A DNA stretch of 21,158 bases. Origin: JAYTUJ01 sp043744615. GTDB taxonomy: Bacteria; Patescibacteriota; Minisyncoccia; Phycocordibacterales; CAIRYW01. This document shows, piece after piece, positions 13,980-21,158 of the stretch. The notes beneath the pieces were generated by a model. That model was given only the letters and a program-made list of their open reading frames with translations, was not told the origin of the DNA and searched no databases. The stretch lies in contig JAYTUJ010000042.1 in the NCBI GenBank assembly GCA_043744615.1, positions 1 through 21,158 on the forward strand, written 5' to 3'. The number at the start of each line of letters is the position of its first letter. Within the stretch, counting starts at the first letter, position 1. The position numbers were made by a program, and so were the translations under genes.

Positions 13980-16900
13980 ATGGCAATAAAAACACGAAAA
14001 GAAAACAACAATCATTTCGACATGATTACCATCAAGGTAGCTTCTCCTGATCGAATTCGAGAGTGGTCACACGGCGAAATTACAAAGCCTGAGACAATGA
14101 ACTATCGAACACAACGAAGTGAAAAAAATGGTTTGTTCGATGAAAAAATATTTGGACCTGATAAAGATTACGAATGTTATTGTGGAAAATATCGAGGTAT
14201 TCGATATAAAGGAATTACTTGTGAAAAATGTGGAGTTGAAATAACTCGATCAATTGTTCGACGAGAACGAATGGGTCACATTGAACTAACGACTCCTGTA
14301 TCACACATCTGGTTTCTAAAAAGTATGCCTTCTCGAATCGCTGCGGTTCTTGGAGTATCAAACGTAGATCTTGAAAAAGTAATTTACTTTGCCGGATACT
14401 TGGTTACAAAAGTAAATGAATCAGAAAAAGAAATCTTTTTACGAGAACTTGATAATGAATTTAAAAACAAAATCAAGACCGTTGAAGATGAAAATTCAAA
14501 AGAACAAATTAAAGAACTTCTTTTGAATGCTCGAAAAGATATTGAAAACATTTCAATGGGACGTGTGCTTGATGAAATTACATATCACAAATATTCTCTA
14601 AAATACGGAACATTATTTGAAGCACACATTGGAGCTGAAGCGGTGTACAACATCTTCAAACAACTTGATCTTAAAAAACTAGTTGCAAATCTTGAAGAAG
14701 CACTCGACAAAGCAGGTGCAGCAGAAAAAGAAAAAATCAACAAACGACTTGCAGTAATTAAAAGTCTTCACGAAGCAAACCTTCGACCAGAATGGATGTT
14801 TTTAACAACACTTCCTGTTATTCCTGCTGGACTTCGACCAATGGTTGCTCTTGATGGGGGACGACACGCAACATCAGATATTAACGACTTATATCGACGA
14901 GTTATCAACCGAAACAATCGACTTCGAAAACTTAAAGATATTCATGCGCCTGATGTTATTTTGCGAAACGAAAAACGAATTCTTCAAGAAGCGATCGACG
15001 CACTTATCGACAACTCAATTCGACACGGTAACGCATTAATTTCTGGAGTTGGACAAGCACAACGACGACCACTTAAATCTATTTCTGATAACCTAAAAGG
15101 AAAGCGAGGACTCTTCCGACAAAACCTTCTTGGAAAACGAGTAGACTATTCTGGACGATCTGTAATTGTGGTAGGTCCAAGTTTGGCACTTAATCAATGT
15201 GGACTTCCAAAACACATGGCTCTCGAATTATTCCGACCATTTGTTATTTCAAAATTACTTGAACGAGAACTTGCATACAACATTCGAGGAGCTTCACGAC
15301 TTATCGACGAAGGAATCCCAGAAGTATGGGCAATTCTTGAAGAAGTGATTGCAGGAAAGTATGTTCTTTTGAACCGAGCTCCTACACTTCACCGACTTGG
15401 TATTCAAGCGTTCCAACCAAAACTTATTGAAGGAAATGCGATTCAAGTGCATCCGATGGTTTGTACTGCATTTAACGCGGACTTCGACGGAGACATGATG
15501 GCTGTGCACATTCCTCTTTCTGAAGAAGCACAACTCGAAGCAAAAGAAATCATGGCTGCAGACAAAAACATTCTTAAGCCAGGTAGTGGAGATCCAGTAG
15601 TTATTGGAAAACTTCTCGACATTATTCTTGGATGTTATTGGATGACAAAAACTGTTGCAAATCAAAAGGGTGATGGAAAAATCTTTTCAGGCCCAACTGA
15701 AGCAATTACTGCGCACAGTTTTGGAGAAATTTCTTACCAAGCAAGTATTAAAGTTCTTGTACCTTCGACAGAAAAGTTTGCAGCATTTGAAGGAAAAATT
15801 ATTGAAACAACACTTGGACGAATTTTGTTTAACGAATTACTTCCAGATTTCTATCCATTCGTAAACAAAGAAATTGATAAAAAAACAATTTCACAAATCG
15901 TTGATGATTTGATGGTTAAATTAGGAACAGACGCACTTCCACCAATTCTTGATAAGATAAAGCATTTTGGATTTACCTATGCAACAACATCAGGAATCAC
16001 ATGGAGTATGGACGACATCATTATTCCAGAAGGAAAGAAAAAAATTATTGAAGACGGAAAAATACGATCAGAAGAAGTGGTTTCTGAATTCAACGAAGGT
16101 CTTCTTTCTGAAGATGAACGAATCCGAAAAAATATTGAAATCTGGCACGGTGTTAAAAATGATGTAGAAAAACTTATTCCAGAAACAGTTAAGAAAAGTA
16201 CATCTATTCACGACATGATCAAGTCAGGAGCCCGAGGTTCTCTTTCACAGATTACTCAAATGGCGGGAATGAAAGGTCTTATTCAAAACACAGCCGGAGA
16301 AACAATTGAATTTCCAATTTTGAGTTGTTCAAAAACAGGTCTTACACCGATTGAATACTTCATTACTACTCACGGTTCTCGAAAAGGTTTGACTGACACT
16401 GCGCTTAACACAGCGAAAGCGGGTTATCTTACTCGACGACTTTTTGATGTTGCGCAAGACGTTATTATTACCGAGATTGATTGTGGAATAAAAGAAGGAA
16501 TTACTGTTAAAAAAGAAACTGCTTCAGGAATCGAAACTCCTATTTCAAAAAATATTAAAGGACGAGTTCTTTCAAAAGATCTCTTACAAAAAAATGGAGA
16601 AATTTTGTTTAAACGAAATCATCTTCTTTCAAACAAAGATGCACTTGTTGTAGAAGCAGAAGGAATTGAAGAAGTTTCAGTACGATCACCACTTACCTGT
16701 AAATTGATTCAAGGTATTTGCCAAATGTGTTACGGTCTTGATCTTGGAAAAAATAAACCAATTGATCTTGGAGAAGCAGTAGGAACTGTTGCCGCTCAAG
16801 CGATTGGAGAACCAGGAACACAGCTTACAATGCGTACATTCCACGCCGGAGGTACTGCGTCAGTTGGAGGAGATATTACACAAGGTCTTCCTCGAGTAGA

Positions 16901-17681
16901 AGAAGTGTTTGAAAAACGAAAACCAAAAGTTCCTGCGATTGTTTCTCATACAGATGGTATGGTGACTGAAATTCGAAAAGAAGGAAAAGAACACATCATT
17001 GTTGTGATTCCAGATATTGCTGAAAAAACAAAATCAAAGAAAGAAGGAATCGAATACGAAGTAAGTCATGTTCGAATGATGTATGTCAAAGTTGGCGACA
17101 CTGTTAAAAAAGGACAACTTCTTACTGACGGTTCTGCTGATATTGATGAACTCTTCAAATATGCTGGAAAAGATATTGCTCAAGAATATATCATTTCTGA
17201 AATTAAGAAATTGTATGAACTTCAAGGAGAACCTGTATCTCGAAAACACATCGAAGTAATTGTTCGACAAATGTTTGGACGAGTAAAAGTTAAAAATCCC
17301 GGAGAAACAAAACTTGTTGAAGGAGACATTGTTGAAAGTAAAGAATTTGTTGAGGCAAATGATATTGCAAAAGCAGAAGGAAAAGAAGAAGCTAAATGCG
17401 AACTTATTGTAATGGGAATTACCGATGTTTCTTTGACTCGAGAAAGTTTCTTGTCATCAGCATCATTCCAACATACAACACGAGTACTTATCAGTGCTGC
17501 GATCAAAGGATCAGTTGACCTTCTTAAGGGTTTGAAGGAAAATGTAATTATAGGCCGACTTATTCCTGCAGGGTCAGGCTTTAAAGGAAGTATGAAGGCA
17601 AATATGGTTGAACAAATTGCTATTAAACGAAACGAAGAATATACACGACGACAGCAAGAGTTCGACCAAACGGCATCATAG
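13980..17681 (+). CDS. rpoC: DNA-directed RNA polymerase subunit beta-prime
   Basis: The beta-prime subunit (1233 residues) carries the active-site Mg2+ of RNA polymerase. The N-terminal zinc site is Cys66, Cys68, Cys81, Cys84 (CYC...CEKC). The catalytic loop reads NADFDGDMM at 499-507, with Asp501, Asp503 and Asp505 binding the metal; the residue after it is Met506, where bacteria normally have Gln (E. coli Gln465). The bridge helix includes THGSRKGLTDTALNTAKAGY (797-816). The second zinc site is TCKLIQGICQMCYG. The trigger loop begins QLTMRTFHAGG, with Met951, Arg952 and His955 matching E. coli Met932, Arg933 and His936. It lies 5 bp after rpoB and 5 bp before dnaG, so the three are one operon. 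Confidence 0.98.
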   Translation: MAIKTRKENNNHFDMITIKVASPDRIREWSHGEITKPETMNYRTQRSEKNGLFDEKIFGPDKDYECYCGKYRGIRYKGITCEKCGVEITRSIVRRERMGHIELTTPVSHIWFLKSMPSRIAAVLGVSNVDLEKVIYFAGYLVTKVNESEKEIFLRELDNEFKNKIKTVEDENSKEQIKELLLNARKDIENISMGRVLDEITYHKYSLKYGTLFEAHIGAEAVYNIFKQLDLKKLVANLEEALDKAGAAEKEKINKRLAVIKSLHEANLRPEWMFLTTLPVIPAGLRPMVALDGGRHATSDINDLYRRVINRNNRLRKLKDIHAPDVILRNEKRILQEAIDALIDNSIRHGNALISGVGQAQRRPLKSISDNLKGKRGLFRQNLLGKRVDYSGRSVIVVGPSLALNQCGLPKHMALELFRPFVISKLLERELAYNIRGASRLIDEGIPEVWAILEEVIAGKYVLLNRAPTLHRLGIQAFQPKLIEGNAIQVHPMVCTAFNADFDGDMMAVHIPLSEEAQLEAKEIMAADKNILKPGSGDPVVIGKLLDIILGCYWMTKTVANQKGDGKIFSGPTEAITAHSFGEISYQASIKVLVPSTEKFAAFEGKIIETTLGRILFNELLPDFYPFVNKEIDKKTISQIVDDLMVKLGTDALPPILDKIKHFGFTYATTSGITWSMDDIIIPEGKKKIIEDGKIRSEEVVSEFNEGLLSEDERIRKNIEIWHGVKNDVEKLIPETVKKSTSIHDMIKSGARGSLSQITQMAGMKGLIQNTAGETIEFPILSCSKTGLTPIEYFITTHGSRKGLTDTALNTAKAGYLTRRLFDVAQDVIITEIDCGIKEGITVKKETASGIETPISKNIKGRVLSKDLLQKNGEILFKRNHLLSNKDALVVEAEGIEEVSVRSPLTCKLIQGICQMCYGLDLGKNKPIDLGEAVGTVAAQAIGEPGTQLTMRTFHAGGTASVGGDITQGLPRVEEVFEKRKPKVPAIVSHTDGMVTEIRKEGKEHIIVVIPDIAEKTKSKKEGIEYEVSHVRMMYVKVGDTVKKGQLLTDGSADIDELFKYAGKDIAQEYIISEIKKLYELQGEPVSRKHIEVIVRQMFGRVKVKNPGETKLVEGDIVESKEFVEANDIAKAEGKEEAKCELIVMGITDVSLTRESFLSSASFQHTTRVLISAAIKGSVDLLKGLKENVIIGRLIPAGSGFKGSMKANMVEQIAIKRNEEYTRRQQEFDQTAS

Positions 17682-17686
17682 ACGTA

Positions 17687-19450
17687 ATGTCATCTACAAC
17701 AGAAAAAATAAAAGAACGGCTGACAGTCGATGAGGTGATTGGTTCATACATTCACCTCATTCGTGCTGGGCAAAACTTTAAAGCAAATTGTCCGTTTCAT
17801 AATGAAAAAAGTCCATCTTTTTTCATTTCACCCGAACGAGCAAGTTACTATTGTTTTGGTTGTGGAGAAAAAGGCGACATATTTTCTTTCGTTCAAAAAT
17901 TTGAAGGAGTGGATTTTATGGGTGCTCTAAAAATTCTTGCCGATAAAGCGGGAATTGAAATTGAAAAAAGTTTTGATCCAAAAAAGACCGAAGAACAACA
18001 TCAGAAAGAACGACTGTATCAATTACTTGAATCCGCAACAATATTTTTTCAAAAAAATCTTACGCAAGACGCCGAGGCATTAGCCTATATTCGTTCGCGA
18101 GGACTTTCAACCGAGACTCTTAAAGAGTGGCGAGTAGGGTTATCACGTAATGGTTGGCAAACAGTGCATGATCATTTAAAAGAAAAAGGGTATTTGGTTG
18201 AAGAAATAAATCAAGCAGGCTTAATAAAAAGAAGTGATAAAGGTTGGTATGATCGATTTCGAAATCGAATTATGTTTCCAATTTTTGATCCGTCTGGACG
18301 AGTGATTGGATATTCTGCAAGAATTTGGCAAAAAAAAGTTGCAGAAATTGCGGGAAATAAAAGTGTTTCTGCAGATGCCGAAGCAAAATATATCAACAGT
18401 CCCGAAACTCCGTTGTTTAATAAATCAGCAACGTTATACGGATTTAACAAGGCAAAAAACAATTTTAGAACTGATGATTTTGCCTTGTTAGTAGAAGGGC
18501 AAATTGATTTATTATTGTGTCATCAAGCAGGAACAAAAAATACCGTTGCATCATCAGGTACTGCATTAACAGAACAGCATGTTCAACTGATAAAAAGGTT
18601 TACTGATAATCTTGTTATCGCATATGACGCCGACACTGCTGGTATTAATGCAGGGTTGCGCGCATGGGCACTTGCTCTTAAAGATGGTTTACATGTTTCG
18701 GTTGTTGTTTTGCCTGTCGGTGAAGATCCTGCATCACTTATTCTAAAATCAAAAGATGAATGGACTAAAGTTCTTGCCGGGCGTGTTCATGTTATTGATT
18801 TTTGTATCCAAGCAATTCTTCAGCATGCAAAAACTCAAAAAGAAAAAGATGATCAAGTTAAAGAAAAAGTTATTCCATTAATTGCAGGTTTACCAAGTTC
18901 AATTGATCGAGCACGATATGTTTCTAAAATTGCTTCAGAAATTATGGTTGCCGAAGCAGTTATTTGGGAAGAAATAAAAAAAATACCGACAATTACCAGT
19001 CAATTACCACAACAAACTGCACAGACGGTAAAAGTTTCTAGCACAACAAAAAAACCAGATCGTTCAGAAAAAATAATTAGCAATTTGTATGGAATTTATT
19101 TAATGTCAAAAGACGATGCTTTGGGAGAAGAAATAAAAAAAGTAATTGGTGATGAAGAATGGAATATTCTTAATTTAAAATATTCTGACAGCGCTCCTCG
19201 AAGCGAGCTTTTATTTGAGACAGAAGCATATTATGGAGACTCTGAACAATTATCAAAAAAGACAAAAGAGTTAATGTTAAATTTAGAAGAAGATACTCTA
19301 AAAAATAAGTTTACAGCGACTATGTATGAGCTGACAAAAGCAGAAAAAGATGGAAAAACTGATCGAGTGGGTGAATTACTAGCCATTTGCAAAGAATTAT
19401 CAGAAAAATTACAAGCATTAAGCCATAAGAAACCAAAGGAAACAATATAG
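17687..19450 (+). CDS. dnaG: DNA primase DnaG
   Basis: DnaG makes the RNA primers for DNA replication together with the DnaB helicase. The 587-residue protein has the CHC2 zinc ribbon first (Cys35, His38, Cys56, Cys59 in CPFHNEKSPSFF and YYCFGCGEKGDI). The catalytic core with RNRIMFPIFDPSGRVIGYSAR (192-212) follows, then the TOPRIM domain, with the acidic residue Glu270 in LLVEGQIDLL and the metal pair Asp314/Asp316 in AYDADTAG. A short insert at about 216-233 separates ARIWQ from the usual KYINSPETPLF. Residues after about 440 are the variable helicase-interaction end. It is co-transcribed with rpoBC; the usual dnaG-rpoD adjacency is kept, but rpsU is not here. Confidence 0.97.
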   Translation: MSSTTEKIKERLTVDEVIGSYIHLIRAGQNFKANCPFHNEKSPSFFISPERASYYCFGCGEKGDIFSFVQKFEGVDFMGALKILADKAGIEIEKSFDPKKTEEQHQKERLYQLLESATIFFQKNLTQDAEALAYIRSRGLSTETLKEWRVGLSRNGWQTVHDHLKEKGYLVEEINQAGLIKRSDKGWYDRFRNRIMFPIFDPSGRVIGYSARIWQKKVAEIAGNKSVSADAEAKYINSPETPLFNKSATLYGFNKAKNNFRTDDFALLVEGQIDLLLCHQAGTKNTVASSGTALTEQHVQLIKRFTDNLVIAYDADTAGINAGLRAWALALKDGLHVSVVVLPVGEDPASLILKSKDEWTKVLAGRVHVIDFCIQAILQHAKTQKEKDDQVKEKVIPLIAGLPSSIDRARYVSKIASEIMVAEAVIWEEIKKIPTITSQLPQQTAQTVKVSSTTKKPDRSEKIISNLYGIYLMSKDDALGEEIKKVIGDEEWNILNLKYSDSAPRSELLFETEAYYGDSEQLSKKTKELMLNLEEDTLKNKFTATMYELTKAEKDGKTDRVGELLAICKELSEKLQALSHKKPKETI

Positions 19451-19478
19451 TGACAAACTAATAAATTCGTGTTAATAT
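19450..19478 (+). promoter_or_regulatory. Promoter of rpoD
   Basis: GTGACA (19450-19455), a 17-bp spacer and TAATAT (19473-19478) with TGT directly before it (extended -10). The -35 begins on the last base of the dnaG stop codon. The transcript would start near 19485, giving a leader of about 46 nt, so rpoD can be expressed apart from the rpoBC-dnaG transcript. Confidence 0.65.
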
Positions 19479-19530
19479 TGGTAATCTTTAATTCGTCATC
19501 AACTTGCTCAATTTGTAACATCACATATAT

Positions 19531-20910
19531 ATGCAAAAAAAATCTTCAGCCAAAAAAATAAAAAAAGTGGTAACAAAAAAAACTCCTAAAAAAACTTTGT
19601 CAAAATCAAAACCTATTACCAAAGTTATTGTAAAAAAGGCTGTAGTAAAAAAAGAAAAACCAGCAAAGTTAGCAAAACCACAAAAAGTAGTTTCTAAAAA
19701 AGTAGTAAAAACAGCAAAGATAAAAGAAAGTCCAAAGGCAGCAATGGGAATGAATGGTGCATCAAGTTTGTCAGTACCAGGTGCTTCACTTAAAAAATTA
19801 AACCCTGCTCAAAAACAAGAAGAAATAAAACGAAAAGCAGCATTAATTCTTGCAAAAGGAAAAGAACGAGGTTTTATTACATACGATGAAATTTTAAAAG
19901 AATTTCCAAACGTTGAAGACGATATCGTTTTTCTTGATGAGTTGTACGAACAATTTAATGTTGCCGGAGTAGATATTCTTGAAGGGGGTGGAATTTTGGA
20001 TGTTAAAAATCAAGAATCAGAAGATGAGTTTTTAAAAAAATATTCATATTCAGCGGGTGGTGGGGAATCAGGATACGATTCTATTCAGATGTATCTAAAA
20101 GAAATTGGACAGTATCCACTCATTAGTGCTGAAGACGAAAAAGATCTTGCAAGGCGGATTGAAAAGGGTGACACTGAAGCAAAAAATCTTTTAGCAAAAG
20201 CAAATCTTCGACTCGTAGTTTCTATTGGTAAAAAATATGTTGGACGAAGTCCTGACCTTACGCTTCTTGACCTTATTCAGGAAGGTAACCTTGGTTTGTT
20301 TAAAGCGGTAGATAAGTTTGATTGGACAAAAGGATATAAGTTTTCTACATACGCAACGTGGTGGATCAGGCAATCAATTACTCGAGCGCTCGCTGATCAA
20401 TCACGAACAATTCGAGTTCCTGTACACATGGTTGAAACTATTGCTAAATATAAACAAGTATATCGACGACTTTCACAAGATCTTGGACGAGACCCTTTGC
20501 CAGATGAAATCGCAACCGAAATGGGATTAGACGTAGAAAAAATTTATACAATCGAAAAGATTGATCAAGCAACAGTGTCTTTAGATACCCCTGTTGGTGA
20601 TGACGGTGAAGACGGAAAATCTACATACGGAGATTTTATTGCTGATGAAAAAATTCTTCCACCTGATCAAGAATCTTCACATCGAATTTTAGGCGATCAA
20701 GTTAAACAAATTCTTGATGATCTTTCTGAAAAAGAAAAACGAATTCTAGAACTTCGACACGGTCTTGTTGATGGTATTCAACACACACTCGAAGAAGTAG
20801 GAAAAATGTTTGGTGTTACTCGAGAACGAATTCGACAAATTGAAGCTAAGGCTTTAGAACGAATAAGGCAACACGACAAAATAAACCGACTCAAAAACTA
20901 CTACAATTAG
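19531..20910 (+). CDS. rpoD: Housekeeping RNA polymerase sigma factor RpoD (sigma-70/sigma-A)
   Basis: The 459-residue protein directs RNA polymerase to -10/-35 promoters. Residues 1-69 form an unusual tail with about 27 lysines plus Val, Ala, Pro and Thr, resembling histone H1-like tails. Region 1.1 follows (GKERGFITYDEILKEFPNVE, about 110-150), then region 1.2 (DSIQMYLKEIGQYPLISAEDE, 183-203). Regions 2.1-2.4 run from NLRLVVSIGKKYVG (225) through DLIQEGNLGLFKAVDKFD to YKFSTYATWWIRQSI (269-283). Regions 3 and 4 follow, ending with the -35-binding helix-turn-helix LEEVGKMFGVTRERIRQIEAK (420-440). Regions 2.4 and 4.2 match the TATAAT/TTGACA promoters seen in the window. The stop overlaps that of the opposing gene at 20907. 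Confidence 0.97.
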   Translation: MQKKSSAKKIKKVVTKKTPKKTLSKSKPITKVIVKKAVVKKEKPAKLAKPQKVVSKKVVKTAKIKESPKAAMGMNGASSLSVPGASLKKLNPAQKQEEIKRKAALILAKGKERGFITYDEILKEFPNVEDDIVFLDELYEQFNVAGVDILEGGGILDVKNQESEDEFLKKYSYSAGGGESGYDSIQMYLKEIGQYPLISAEDEKDLARRIEKGDTEAKNLLAKANLRLVVSIGKKYVGRSPDLTLLDLIQEGNLGLFKAVDKFDWTKGYKFSTYATWWIRQSITRALADQSRTIRVPVHMVETIAKYKQVYRRLSQDLGRDPLPDEIATEMGLDVEKIYTIEKIDQATVSLDTPVGDDGEDGKSTYGDFIADEKILPPDQESSHRILGDQVKQILDDLSEKEKRILELRHGLVDGIQHTLEEVGKMFGVTRERIRQIEAKALERIRQHDKINRLKNYYN

Positions 20911-21158
20911 TTTTTAGGCTTTAATAAATCTTTTATAAACCGGTATCCACCAGCGAATTTTCCGAATATATTTTGAGTTTTTGATTTCGGCATATTTTCT
21001 CTCGACGATGCTCTAATAGCCATTTCTTCTTCGTGTGTTACATTTGTTACTTTAAAAACACTTTTCATGTAATCTTTTCGGAGTTTATTGTACAATTCTG
21101 TCGTAAATAAATCCTTAAAACGAATATTAAGTTTCGAAATTTCTTTTTTTAGACTCTC
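20907..21158 (-). CDS. Unrecognised protein, C-terminal part (partial at right edge)
   Basis: The minus-strand frame is open from the stop at 20907-20909 to the window edge, giving at least 83 residues; the start lies outside. The readable end is basic and hydrophilic: IRFKDLFTTELYNKLRKDYM, VFKVTNVTHEEEMAIRASSR and a tail IFGKFAGGYRFIKDLLKPKN. I do not recognise the family, and no membrane helix or metal motif is visible. Its stop codon overlaps the rpoD stop by 3 bases on the opposite strand, so the genes converge with no room for a separate terminator. Composition is similar to the neighbours. Confidence 0.6.
   Translation of the reverse strand, partial: ESLKKEISKLNIRFKDLFTTELYNKLRKDYMKSVFKVTNVTHEEEMAIRASSRENMPKSKTQNIFGKFAGGYRFIKDLLKPKN

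Noticed and set aside
1..21158. Recoded TGA (Gly), as in some Patescibacteria relatives
   Set aside because: All core genes have complete frames without internal TGA, and trmD ends at tandem TGA at its expected length.
1..21158. tRNA or rRNA genes, CRISPR arrays, insertion sequences
   Set aside because: No cloverleaf-like segment with a T-loop motif outside genes, no regularly spaced repeats and no transposase were found on reading both strands.

Overview
This window looks like chromosome of an AT-rich bacterium of the Candidate Phyla Radiation (Patescibacteria), most likely a Parcubacteria/Paceibacteria-type lineage. The lineage is inferred; the sequence itself shows housekeeping genes shorter than those of E. 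coli, very little Shine-Dalgarno (SD) signal, strong preference for A-ending codons (Arg is nearly always CGA and Gly often GGA in rpoB and rpoC), an rpsP-khpA-trmD cluster without rimM or rplS, and rpoBC without rplJL in front. TGA is used as a stop (trmD ends in two tandem TGA), so the genetic code appears standard.

Layout. 1-157 is the C-terminal end of smc. 161-4480 encodes a 1439-residue cytosolic protein of unknown function with a probable beta-propeller and a transglutaminase-like Cys/His/Asp domain. The minus strand then carries a 57-residue one-helix membrane protein (4507-4680) and ribonuclease R (4692-6668). A divergent intergenic region (6669-6892) holds both the RNase R promoter and a consensus promoter for a structured RNA leader. 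That leader precedes an unrecognised 152-residue protein (6893-7351) that has its own terminator and unusual codon use. 7443-8776 is a small accessory island: two toxin-antitoxin pairs arranged back to back (YafQ/DinJ-like on minus, RelE/Phd-like on plus) plus a 64-residue hypothetical gene.

From 8783 the window is core genome: rpsP, khpA (terminator after it), trmD, a promoter plus a long hairpin leader, then rpoB-rpoC-dnaG with 5-bp gaps, and rpoD with its own promoter. A partial unknown gene runs in from the right edge on the minus strand, and its stop overlaps the rpoD stop.

How the parts work together. rpoB, rpoC and rpoD give the catalytic core and housekeeping sigma factor; dnaG primes replication; rpsP, khpA and trmD serve the ribosome and tRNA; RNase R degrades RNA; SMC organises the chromosome. 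The promoters I can recognise match the TTGACA/TATAAT specificity expected of this RpoD. At five genes the -10 box sits so close to the start codon that the mRNA should be leaderless or nearly so.

The points I consider most worth checking are the SD-sequestering leader of the 152-residue gene, the transglutaminase/propeller giant protein, the hairpin leader before rpoB, substitutions in RpoB at the rifampicin site and in the RpoC NADFDGD motif, and the leaderless-promoter pattern.
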